From: Clostridia bacterium
GTDB lineage: Bacteria; Bacillota; Clostridia; Christensenellales; Aristaeellaceae
Direction of reading: 5' to 3'
Assembly: GCA_016295665.1 (NCBI GenBank)
Contig: JAEDKS010000024.1
Span: 1 to 19,322, forward strand
Length of the DNA stretch: 19,322 nucleotides
The translations under genes were made by a program, and so were the position numbers. The notes below the pieces were generated by a model. The model worked only from the letters and a program-made list of their open reading frames with translations. It was not told the origin of the DNA and did not search any database. Below are positions 1-5,917 of the stretch, piece after piece. The stretch's first letter is position 1. Every line of letters begins with the position of its first letter.

Positions 1-380
1 CCGTGCTGGCCTTCCTGTGCAACGCCTACGAGGAGCAGGAGCTGGAGGGCGGCGATGTCCGCACCGTGCTGCACCTGCATCCCGCGCTGGCGCCCTTCAA
101 GGCGGCGGTGCTGCCCCTGCAGAAGAACAAGCTGGGCGGCCTGGCCTCCGAAATCCATGCCGAGCTGGCGAAGTACTTCCCCGTGGACTACGACGAGACC
201 GGCTCCATCGGCAAGCGCTATCGCCGTCAGGACGAGATCGGCACGCCCTTCGCCATCTGCGTGGACTTCGACACCGAGGCCACCCAAACCGTCACCGTCC
301 GCGACCGCGACACCATGCAGCAGGAGCGGGTCGCCATCGCCGACCTGCGCAGCTACATCGAGGAGCGCATGCGGTTCTGA
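1..380 (+). CDS. glyQS: Glycyl-tRNA synthetase, C-terminal fragment (5' end outside window)
   Basis: This is the last ~125 residues of a class II, alpha2-type glycyl-tRNA synthetase, which charges tRNA-Gly with glycine in the cytoplasm. The frame is open to the left edge, so the start lies outside the window. What is visible is the anticodon-binding domain (HGTP_anticodon). It contains the family's highly conserved C-terminal block, including DETGSIGKRYRRQDEIGTPF followed by a VDFD strand and TVTVRDRDTMQQ, and ends with a helical ERM segment. The match is to the single-chain enzyme (glyQS/GRS1 type), not to the beta subunit of the alpha2beta2 form. It ends in TGA and runs into a strong hairpin shared with the convergent spoIVB. 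The catalytic domain is not visible, so intactness of the whole gene cannot be judged. Confidence 0.93.
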   Translation, partial: VLAFLCNAYEEQELEGGDVRTVLHLHPALAPFKAAVLPLQKNKLGGLASEIHAELAKYFPVDYDETGSIGKRYRRQDEIGTPFAICVDFDTEATQTVTVRDRDTMQQERVAIADLRSYIEERMRF

Positions 381-392
381 GCCCTCTGAAAA

Positions 393-445
393 CCGGCGGC
401 CTTCCGGGAGCCATGCCTCCCCGAAAGCCGCCGGCTTTGCTTTGT
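393..445. terminator. Bidirectional terminator between glyQS and spoIVB
   Basis: Arms at 393-410 and 417-434 form an 18-bp stem with two mismatches around a 6-nt loop. The plus-strand side is followed by CTTTGCTTTG. On the minus strand the stem is followed by TTTTC (complement of GAAAA at 388-392). The position, between the stop codons of two convergent genes, fits a shared rho-independent terminator. Confidence 0.8.
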
Positions 446-1692
446 CATGTGCCCAGGGCGTCCAGCATCCAGTCGATGTACAGCCCGTAGCCCTGGGCCG
501 GGTCGGACACAAAGACGTGGGTCACCGCGCCGATGAGGTGCCCGTCCTGAATGATGGGACTGCCGCTCATGCCCTGCACAATGCCCCCGGTGGTCTCCAG
601 CAGCCGCTCGTCGGTAACGTGGAGCACCATGCTCTTGGGCGCCGGGGCGCTCTGGGGATTCACGCGGGTTATCTCGATGGAGAAGGCCTGCAGCCCGGTC
701 TCATCCACGGTGGAGAGAATGGTGGCGGGGCCGGGGTGCACCGTATCCCGCAGGCCCACGGGCAGTCCCTCCGGATACAGGGTCTGCGCCGGAAGCTCCG
801 TCAGTGAGCCATAGATGCCCAGCGTACCATTCTGCCGGATGTCCCCCAGCAGCCGGCGCTCCCGGAGGAAGCTGCCCTTCAGCTCGCCGGGCGTGCCCTC
901 CTGTCCCTTCTGCACCGCCACCACGTCCGCCTTGAGAATCTGCCCCTCGCTGACGGTCAGAATCTCGCCCGTGTCGCCGTCGGTGATGGCGTGTCCCAGG
1001 GCGGCATAGCGGCTCGTCTCCGGGTCGTAGAAGGACATGGTGCCGATGCCTGCGGTGCTGTCCCGCACCCAGGCGCCCATGCGCACCGTGCCCGTGGAGG
1101 GGTCAAGCACCGGGGTCATGGTGGTGGTGAACACGCCGCCGTCCCGGCTCACCTCCACGGACAGGGGCCGCGCACCGGAGGCGGTGATCAGCTCCGAGAG
1201 CTGCGAGGCGCTCTCGATGGTCACGCCGTCCACCCGGCGCAGCACATCGCCGGCCCGGATGCCGCACAGCGCTGCCGGGCTGCCCGCGCTGCCGATGTCC
1301 CCCGTGCCTACCACCAGCACCCCATCGGTTCGCATGGCGACACCGATGGTCATGCCGCCGGGTATCAGCACCTTCTCCGGGCTGACCTGCACCTCCACCC
1401 GGCGCAGCGGCAGAATGCCCAGCAGCGACAGCGTCAGCTGCGAGGTGCCGGATGCGCTGCCGGTGATGACGGTCTCCCGCAGCGTCTCATCCTGGGAGGA
1501 AGAGGCCGCGATGGGCCCCTGCTCGTCCTCCAGATACAGCTGCGACGCCAGGGTCAGCGTCCGGGACTGCCCCTCCACCAGGGCGATGGTGTCCGGCAGG
1601 CTGCGCAGCGTGACCTGCAGGGGTGAAAAATAGCTGAGCGCCACCATCAGCGCCAGCACGATGCCGAGGGCCTTGCGTCGGTTGCTCTGCAT
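445..1692 (-). CDS. spoIVB: SpoIVB, sporulation serine peptidase with PDZ domain (family S55)
   Basis: SpoIVB is made in the forespore and crosses the inner forespore membrane. There it cleaves SpoIVFA and so releases processing of pro-sigma-K in the mother cell. The 415-residue product (B. subtilis: about 426) has a basic N-terminus and a membrane anchor/signal at about residues 7-25, a PDZ domain at about 112-195 and a C-terminal S55 protease domain. The catalytic histidine is H234 in LGHAITDGDTGE and the catalytic serine is S376 in GIVQGMSGSPI, followed by GAVTHVFV and YGLYIDWML. These match the B. subtilis H236/S378 pair in sequence and position. I chose the ATG at 1692 because a signal-anchor follows at once and AAGGG lies upstream; the longer open frame reaches into the divergent gene's territory. 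In many spore formers spo0A lies directly downstream; here glyQS does, and a Spo0A-like gene lies about 2 kb upstream on the same strand. Confidence 0.95.
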   Translation of the reverse strand: MQSNRRKALGIVLALMVALSYFSPLQVTLRSLPDTIALVEGQSRTLTLASQLYLEDEQGPIAASSSQDETLRETVITGSASGTSQLTLSLLGILPLRRVEVQVSPEKVLIPGGMTIGVAMRTDGVLVVGTGDIGSAGSPAALCGIRAGDVLRRVDGVTIESASQLSELITASGARPLSVEVSRDGGVFTTTMTPVLDPSTGTVRMGAWVRDSTAGIGTMSFYDPETSRYAALGHAITDGDTGEILTVSEGQILKADVVAVQKGQEGTPGELKGSFLRERRLLGDIRQNGTLGIYGSLTELPAQTLYPEGLPVGLRDTVHPGPATILSTVDETGLQAFSIEITRVNPQSAPAPKSMVLHVTDERLLETTGGIVQGMSGSPIIQDGHLIGAVTHVFVSDPAQGYGLYIDWMLDALGT

Positions 1693-1714
1693 GGCTTTTC
1701 CCTTCTTTCGGGGA

Positions 1715-1744
1715 CAGTTTGCACCATGCCTCCGCCGTTTATGC
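1715..1744 (-). promoter_or_regulatory. Candidate sigma-G-like promoter of spoIVB
   Basis: On the minus strand GCATA (1740-1744) fits the forespore sigma-G/F -35 pattern. After 18 bp it is followed by CAAACTG (1715-1721), a partial match to the -10 pattern CATNNTA. Transcription would begin about 15 nt before the spoIVB start, just upstream of its ribosome binding site. The spacing and the known forespore expression of spoIVB support it; the imperfect -10 keeps confidence low. Confidence 0.35.
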
Positions 1745-1825
1745 GAAGTCAGTCGTTCCGCCCGGGCGGTCGAATGGCCTCGCGACACCGTTTTTTCCAC
1801 AGCTTTTCCAAAGGAGATGGGAACC

Positions 1826-2296
1826 ATGCGCCGCGCCGACCGGCAAATCACCGACGATGCCCGCATTGACGGGATCATCCGGGCCTGCACCTGCTGCCGC
1901 CTGGGCCTGTGCGACGAGGGACAGGCCTACATCGTGCCGCTTTCCTTCGGCTTTGAGCACACCGATTCGGGCCGCTTCTTCTATTTTCACAGCGCCCGGG
2001 AGGGCCGCAAGCTCGACCTGCTGCGCCGCAGCCCCGCCGTCAGCTTTGAGCTGGACACCGGCTATCAGCTCCACACCGCCCCGACCGCCTGCGGCTGCTC
2101 CGCCGGCTTTCAGAGCGTGATGGGCACGGGCACGGTGCGCTTCCTCACGGACGGGGAGGAGCGGCGCCACGCCCTGCTCCAGCTCATGCGCCAGCTCACC
2201 GGCACCGATGCCTGGGACTTTTCCGACGCTGCCCTGTCGCAGGTCTGCGTCCTGTCGCTTCAGGTCACCTCCCTCACCTGCAAGGTGCACGCCTGA
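1826..2296 (+). CDS. Pyridoxamine 5'-phosphate oxidase-family (Nim-like) flavoprotein
   Basis: A 156-residue protein of the FMN-binding split-barrel superfamily, closest in layout to the NimA/5-nitroimidazole-resistance-like group. It opens with the family's RRADRQITD block, followed by a hydrophobic strand (CCRLGLCDEGQAYIVPLSFG), FYFHSAREGRKLDLLRR and VSFELD. Nim-type proteins are cytoplasmic and thought to reduce nitro groups or other small substrates with bound flavin, but most family members have no tested substrate and resistance should not be assumed. The ATG at 1826 is chosen because AAGGAG at 1811-1816 sits 9 nt upstream. An in-frame ATG at 1817 is too close to that site, and the frame upstream is not family-like. 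It is divergent from spoIVB. No strong terminator follows; only an AT-rich palindrome separates it from the next operon. Confidence 0.85.
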   Translation: MRRADRQITDDARIDGIIRACTCCRLGLCDEGQAYIVPLSFGFEHTDSGRFFYFHSAREGRKLDLLRRSPAVSFELDTGYQLHTAPTACGCSAGFQSVMGTGTVRFLTDGEERRHALLQLMRQLTGTDAWDFSDAALSQVCVLSLQVTSLTCKVHA

Positions 2297-2318
2297 TTTT
2301 CTGATTTAGAACAATGTT

Positions 2319-2335
2319 TTATCGTTTTTCGATAA
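2319..2335. promoter_or_regulatory. Palindrome upstream of DUF2975 operon, candidate operator
   Basis: Perfect inverted repeat TTATCG-N5-CGATAA with an all-T centre, ending 7 bp before the -35 box of the operon promoter. The operon encodes its own Xre-type regulator, so an autoregulatory operator is a reasonable inference. The alternative is a weak terminator for the nim-like gene: the stem is only 6 bp and AT-rich, which makes this less likely. Confidence 0.4.
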
Positions 2336-2342
2336 TTTCTTG

Positions 2343-2371
2343 TTGACATTCATTCCGTGATGTGCTATGCT
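2343..2371 (+). promoter_or_regulatory. Sigma-A promoter of the DUF2975 operon
   Basis: TTGACA (2343-2348), a 17-bp spacer, then TATGCT (2366-2371) with an extended -10 TG at 2363-2364. Predicted transcription starts near 2378, leaving a leader of only about 12 nt that is just long enough to hold the GAGGTG ribosome binding site. Confidence 0.85.
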
Positions 2372-2389
2372 TGTACCGAGGTGATAAGC

Positions 2390-2911
2390 ATGAGGACATT
2401 CCCTTCCCGTCTTGTCTGGTTGCTCACGGGGCTGCAGGGCATGACCGTCGCGCTGCTGGCGGGCGGCACGGCACTGGCCATCTGGCTCGGCCTTCTCGGC
2501 GTGACGTCGGTGATGGAGCGCACGCCTTCGGACGGCGCGTCGCTGCTCCTGCCCGGTCTGGTGGGGCTGGCGTTCCTGCTGTCCGTCAGCGGACTCTGCT
2601 GGGCTGCGCTGCTGCGCTTTCTGCGGCTCTGCGGGCGCCTGAAGCATGAGCGCGCCTTCACCGCCGAGAATGCCGGGGCCCTGCGCCGCATCGACCTCAG
2701 CTGCCGCGCCATCGCCGCCCTGCTGCTGCTCTGCCCCTTCTGCATGAGCCTGGCGCTGGGCTGCGGGCTGACCGGCTTCTGCTGTCTGCCCATGGTACAG
2801 CTGTGGGTCGCCGCCTTCCTGTTTCTGGTCATCGCCCTGCTGTTCCGGGCCATCTATCTGCTGATGCAGCGGGCGGGCGCGCTTCAGGACGAGGCGGATT
2901 CCATTGTGTGA
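2390..2911 (+). CDS. DUF2975 family membrane protein, first paralogue
   Basis: A 173-residue, strongly hydrophobic protein with about four transmembrane segments. The region between the second and third segments carries the typical DUF2975 motif: RLCGRLKHERAFTAENAGALRRID, here at about residues 78-101. DUF2975 proteins are small integral membrane proteins of unknown function, commonly encoded next to a YozG-type Xre regulator, as here. The ATG at 2390 is chosen because GAGGTG (2379-2384) precedes it. The frame is open further upstream, but an earlier start would fall before the predicted transcription start. The stop is followed within 11 bases by the start of the second paralogue, so the two are co-transcribed. 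No function can be assigned beyond membrane location. Confidence 0.85.
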   Translation: MRTFPSRLVWLLTGLQGMTVALLAGGTALAIWLGLLGVTSVMERTPSDGASLLLPGLVGLAFLLSVSGLCWAALLRFLRLCGRLKHERAFTAENAGALRRIDLSCRAIAALLLLCPFCMSLALGCGLTGFCCLPMVQLWVAAFLFLVIALLFRAIYLLMQRAGALQDEADSIV

Positions 2912-2921
2912 GGTGAGCGGA

Positions 2922-3494
2922 ATGAATATGACCCCTGGTGCCCGGTCTCCCGGGCGGATCTTCATCGTGCTGCAGGCTGCCGCCGTGCTGCTGGCGGTGC
3001 TTAGCCTGCTCTTTGCCCTCCACCTGCTGTCCGTGGGCTTTGTCTGGATCGGCATCGCCCTCGTGGACATGACCTCCCTGATGACCACCGTGCTGATGAC
3101 GCTCATCGGCGTGCTGGGGGTTGGGATGGTCATCGGCACCGCCGTGGGCTGCTGCCGGGCGCTGTGGAGCTTCTTCCGGATGTGCGGGCGGCTCCGGCAG
3201 GAGCGGGCCTTCACCGCCGGGAACGAGAGGGCGCTGCGAACCATCGGGCGCTCCCTGCTGTTCTGCGCGGCGTTGCTCGCGCTCGGCAGCGTGGCGACGG
3301 CCCTCTGCATGCTGCTGGTGCAGCTGCAAAGCGCGCCCTTCACGCTCTCGCTGCCGGTCGATCTGCTGCACGCCTTCCTGCCCGTGCTGGTGCTGGCCTT
3401 CCTGCTGCTGGGCGTTTCGCTGGTCGCGGAGGTGCTGCGGGAGCTGCTGTTGCGGGCCATGGCCCTGCAGCAGGAGCAGGACGAAACCGTGTGA
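2922..3494 (+). CDS. DUF2975 family membrane protein, second paralogue
   Basis: A 190-residue integral membrane protein with four predicted transmembrane segments. It carries the same inter-helix motif as its upstream neighbour (RMCGRLRQERAFTAGNERALRTIG), so the pair is a tandem duplication or two diverged subfamily members. The second helix is preceded by a long extracytoplasmic/loop stretch rich in Met, Thr and Leu. The ATG at 2922 follows GAGGTG (2910-2915) at good spacing; a TTG further upstream lacks a site. It lies between the first paralogue (10-nt gap) and the Xre regulator (10-nt gap), clearly within one operon. Whether the two proteins form a hetero-oligomer cannot be told from sequence. 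Confidence 0.82.
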   Translation: MNMTPGARSPGRIFIVLQAAAVLLAVLSLLFALHLLSVGFVWIGIALVDMTSLMTTVLMTLIGVLGVGMVIGTAVGCCRALWSFFRMCGRLRQERAFTAGNERALRTIGRSLLFCAALLALGSVATALCMLLVQLQSAPFTLSLPVDLLHAFLPVLVLAFLLLGVSLVAEVLRELLLRAMALQQEQDETV

Positions 3495-3504
3495 GGTGAA
3501 GGCT

Positions 3505-3720
3505 ATGATCCGCGTTGATCTGGACGTGATGCTCGCCCGGCGCAAGATGTCGCTGACGGAGCTCTCCCAGCAGGTGGGCATCACGCTGGCAAACCTGTCC
3601 ATTCTGAAAAACGGCAAGGCCAAGGCCATCCGCATGTCCACGCTGGACGCCATCTGCCGGGCGCTGCGCTGTCAGCCGGGTGACCTGCTGATCTACGAGA
3701 CGGAGGAGGAGGACGCATGA
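3505..3720 (+). CDS. YozG-like Xre-family transcriptional regulator
   Basis: A 71-residue single-domain helix-turn-helix protein of the Xre/HTH_26 (YozG) type. The start MIRVDLDVMLARRKMS, the helix-turn-helix LTELSQQVGITLANLSILKN, the GKAKAIR stretch and the closing CRALRCQPGDLLIYE are characteristic of this family. It has no effector domain. It is the regulator normally paired with DUF2975 genes and probably controls its own operon, perhaps through the palindrome at 2319-2335 (inference). The ATG at 3505 follows a GAGGTGAAGG site. The last 28 bases are overlapped by the end of the convergent Spo0A-like gene, and its final A (with TG before it) starts the small downstream frame in an ATGA overlap. 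Confidence 0.9.
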   Translation: MIRVDLDVMLARRKMSLTELSQQVGITLANLSILKNGKAKAIRMSTLDAICRALRCQPGDLLIYETEEEDA

Positions 3721-4526
3721 AAAGAGGCTGGCTGAAGGCCGTTCTGCTGGGCATCGCGGCGGTCGGCATGGGGGCGCTGGCCCCCGTGCTGGGCGTTGCG
3801 CTGCTTCAGCTGCTGAAGTAGCGCCCGGCGCTGGGTGAGCACCAGCCACTCCGCTACCCGGCAGAGGAACTCCTTGTTGGTGGGCTTGCCCCGCTCCGGA
3901 TCAATGGTCTGCCCGAAAAGCCGATCCAGCACGTCCACCCTGCCCCGGTTCCAGGTGGACTCCACCGCCAGGCGAAGCTGACGCTCCACGGTCCCCGGTC
4001 GAAGCTGGTACCGCCCCCCGATGAGCGGATAGAGCCAGGCGCCCACATGGTTCAGCAGCGGCGGATAGATGGCGCACAGCGCCGCCATTTCCGGCAGGAA
4101 GCTCCAGGCGCTCAATCGCCCGGGCATGCCCAGGGCACGGAGCAGCTGCAGCGTCAGCTCCCGGAGCTCCGGCTGATAGGCCCGGGACAGATGGGGCAGG
4201 ACGCGCTGCGCCCCCAACTCGCGCAGCCGCGCCGGAAGCTCCTGCGCCTGCTCCTCCGTCAGGATCAGGTCGCTGAGGGGATGCGCCCAGCCGCCGGTCA
4301 GCACCCAGAACGCCCGCAGCGGCGGCTCCGCCCCCAGCGTGTCCAGCAGCGGCGCGTCCTCGGGACTGCAGACCATCAGCGCGTCCGGGAGCCTGTGCCG
4401 TATGATGGACAGCGCCATTCTCCGCGTTCCGGCCACCACGCAGCTCCAGTTGACATCCGCCCCCTCCACCCGGATCTGCACCCGCTCCGCCTGCGGGATG
4501 GGCCCCATGACAAGACATTCCACCAT
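3693..4526 (-). CDS. Spo0A-like protein with degenerate receiver domain
   Basis: A 277-residue protein. Residues about 122-232 align end to end with the DNA-binding domain of the sporulation regulator Spo0A: a helical part with IGVP-like LGMPGRL and WLYPLIGGRY, the recognition region GTVERQLRLAVESTWNRG, then VLDRLFG and GKPTNKEF. Residues 1-112 still look like a receiver fold (PDALMV, FWVLTG, LGAQRVL), but the Spo0A phosphoacceptor Asp56 aligns with C53. The acidic pair near the N-terminus is absent, and the conserved Lys is not seen. So it is probably a DNA-binding protein not controlled by aspartyl phosphorylation. A 45-residue Gln/Arg/His/Ser-rich tail follows the normal Spo0A end and runs antisense through the small frame at 3717-3821 into the Xre gene. 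Start ATG 4526 has GGAAGGGGGAAG just upstream. It may be a paralogue of, or substitute for, a normal Spo0A elsewhere; the window cannot tell. Confidence 0.85.
   Translation of the reverse strand: MVECLVMGPIPQAERVQIRVEGADVNWSCVVAGTRRMALSIIRHRLPDALMVCSPEDAPLLDTLGAEPPLRAFWVLTGGWAHPLSDLILTEEQAQELPARLRELGAQRVLPHLSRAYQPELRELTLQLLRALGMPGRLSAWSFLPEMAALCAIYPPLLNHVGAWLYPLIGGRYQLRPGTVERQLRLAVESTWNRGRVDVLDRLFGQTIDPERGKPTNKEFLCRVAEWLVLTQRRALLQQLKQRNAQHGGQRPHADRRDAQQNGLQPASFHASSSSVS
3717..3821 (+). CDS. Possible 34-residue membrane micropeptide, translationally coupled
   Basis: The frame starts with the ATG of an ATGA overlap with the regulator's stop codon and has GGAGGAGGA a few bases upstream. It encodes a basic N-terminus (MKRGWLK), one uninterrupted hydrophobic helix of about 24 residues and a terminal Lys, which is the look of a single-pass membrane peptide. 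Start context, coupling and composition favour a real gene. Against it, the whole frame lies antisense within the C-terminal tail of the Spo0A-like gene, and I recognise no homologue. It could be a fourth component of the DUF2975 operon. Confidence 0.5.
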   Translation: MKRGWLKAVLLGIAAVGMGALAPVLGVALLQLLK

Positions 4527-4538
4527 TCTTCCCCCTTC

Positions 4539-4566
4539 CGCATCGGATAAGACCTTTTTCGATGCG
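4539..4566 (-). promoter_or_regulatory. Inverted repeat directly upstream of the Spo0A-like ribosome binding site
   Basis: CGCATCG (4539-4545) and CGATGCG (4560-4566) form a perfect 7-bp inverted repeat with a 14-nt spacer. In the minus-strand message this hairpin would end next to the GGAAGGGGGAAG ribosome binding site, 12 nt before the ATG. It could be an operator or a leader structure affecting translation. No clear promoter was recognised between it and the divergent gene. Confidence 0.35.
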
Positions 4567-4735
4567 CCCACGTTCTCCTCCTGCCGCGAAAAAAGGGAGG
4601 TTTTGTCCTTTCCTGTCGCCCGGTTTCCTTTCCTTCTCCGGCATATGTCCGGCTTTTTTTGTGCCCCGCCCGCCGCGCCGGGCATCCTTCACGGGGATGA
4701 GGCATACACATGGAGCGAAGGGAAGGGGGAGTGTC

Positions 4736-5833
4736 ATGTTTAGGCGTTTGCTGTGCCCCGTCGCCCTGCTGCTCATCGCGGCACTGCTGCTGCTCCCCCT
4801 GCCGGAGAACACGGGCGTCCTGCCGGGAACCCGATCGCCGCAGCGACAGCTGATCCGGGTGTGGACGCTGTCGTCCATCGGCGGCGGGCAGGCGTGGCTC
4901 AAGGCGGCGCTGCGCACCTATGAGCAGCAGCATCCGGGGGTGATGACCTACCTGCGTCAGGCCCGGGCCGAGGAGCTGACGGCGGAGGACGCCGTGCTGC
5001 CCGACCTGCTGCTCTACATGCCCGGCGACCTGACGGACGGCTCGCTCCTGCTGCCGCTGACGGGACAGCTGAACGCGGACGAGGCGCTGCTCCGGTGCGG
5101 GCGCTGGCGCGGGGATCAGGTGGGGCTGCCCCTGTGCTGGGCGGGCTACGCGCTGGCGGTGAGCGCCACGCTGGAGCCCGGAAGCGCCGTCACGCCCGCG
5201 CCGACCACGCTGCTGGGCCGTCCCGCGGCGACCCCGGCGCCCAACGCCACCGCCACGCCGGGCTATCCCGCCGAGGCCGCCCGCGCCGCCGCCGAGGCGC
5301 TCCAGTGTCCCAGGGGGGCAGGCTTCTTCACGCTGGCGCTGCTGCTGGACGAGGCGTCGCGCCCGCCGCTTCCCGAGGGCTTCGGCACCCTGACCGGCGC
5401 CGAAGTCTACCGGCGCTACCGCACCGGGCAGTGCGCCAGCGCCCTGCTGACCACCGGACAGGCGGTGGCGCTGGACGCGCTCATCGCGGAGGGCGGCGCA
5501 CCGGCCACCCGCTATCTGGTGCCGGAGGAGGTCATCACCGATCAGGTCTGGCTGGGAAGCATCGTCACCGGCGCGGGCGATGGCACGGCGGAGCTGCTGG
5601 CCTACCTGTCCTCTGCGGAGGCGCAGCGGCTGCTGTCCGCCCAGGGGCTGCAGCCCGCCAGCCGGACGCTGCGGCTCTATGCCGCCGGTCTGCCCGCAGC
5701 CATCTCCCGGGCGGCGGATCATGGGCTGACCGCCCTCAACGCCTTCGTCCCCGCAGAGGACACCGCCCAGGCCGCCTGGCAGGTCTATCAGGGCACCATG
5801 ACGCTCAGCGACGCGCTGCTTCCGCTGATCTGA
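4736..5833 (+). CDS. Orphan substrate-binding-like exported protein
   Basis: A 365-residue protein with an N-terminal hydrophobic export signal (residues about 5-21) and features of ABC family 1 substrate-binding proteins. These are an early strand IRVWTLSS followed by a helix (WLKAALRTYEQQHPGV), a buried PDLLLYMPGDL block, and the C-terminal AYLSSAEAQRLLSAQGLQPAS block that resembles the usual SBP 'EAQ...G..P' region. Oddities: there is no lipobox cysteine after the signal, so it should be cleaved or anchored by its helix, and residues about 150-178 form a Pro/Thr/Ala-rich linker inserted in the middle of the fold. No permease or ATPase gene is nearby, so a transport role is unproven; sensing or another function is possible. 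ATG 4736 follows AAGGGGGA. A Myb-type regulator follows 84 bp downstream on the same strand, with no terminator evident. Confidence 0.65.
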   Translation: MFRRLLCPVALLLIAALLLLPLPENTGVLPGTRSPQRQLIRVWTLSSIGGGQAWLKAALRTYEQQHPGVMTYLRQARAEELTAEDAVLPDLLLYMPGDLTDGSLLLPLTGQLNADEALLRCGRWRGDQVGLPLCWAGYALAVSATLEPGSAVTPAPTTLLGRPAATPAPNATATPGYPAEAARAAAEALQCPRGAGFFTLALLLDEASRPPLPEGFGTLTGAEVYRRYRTGQCASALLTTGQAVALDALIAEGGAPATRYLVPEEVITDQVWLGSIVTGAGDGTAELLAYLSSAEAQRLLSAQGLQPASRTLRLYAAGLPAAISRAADHGLTALNAFVPAEDTAQAAWQVYQGTMTLSDALLPLI

Positions 5834-5917
5834 CCGTATGGATACGGGCACCACGGGCCATACTATGACCTGTACACACCAAAGCCTGCGGGAATCATCG
5901 GAAAAGGAGGAACCCCT

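Noticed and set aside
1758..1769. 12-bp palindrome CCGCCCGGGCGG between spoIVB and the nim-like gene
   Set aside because: Such GC palindromes arise often by chance at this base composition and there is no promoter clearly associated with it.
5834..5863. Small hairpin (CCGTA/TACGG) and overlapping GTATGG/CCATAC repeat after the SBP-like gene
   Set aside because: Stems are 5-6 bp, mutually exclusive and lack a T-run, so neither a terminator nor an operator can be supported.
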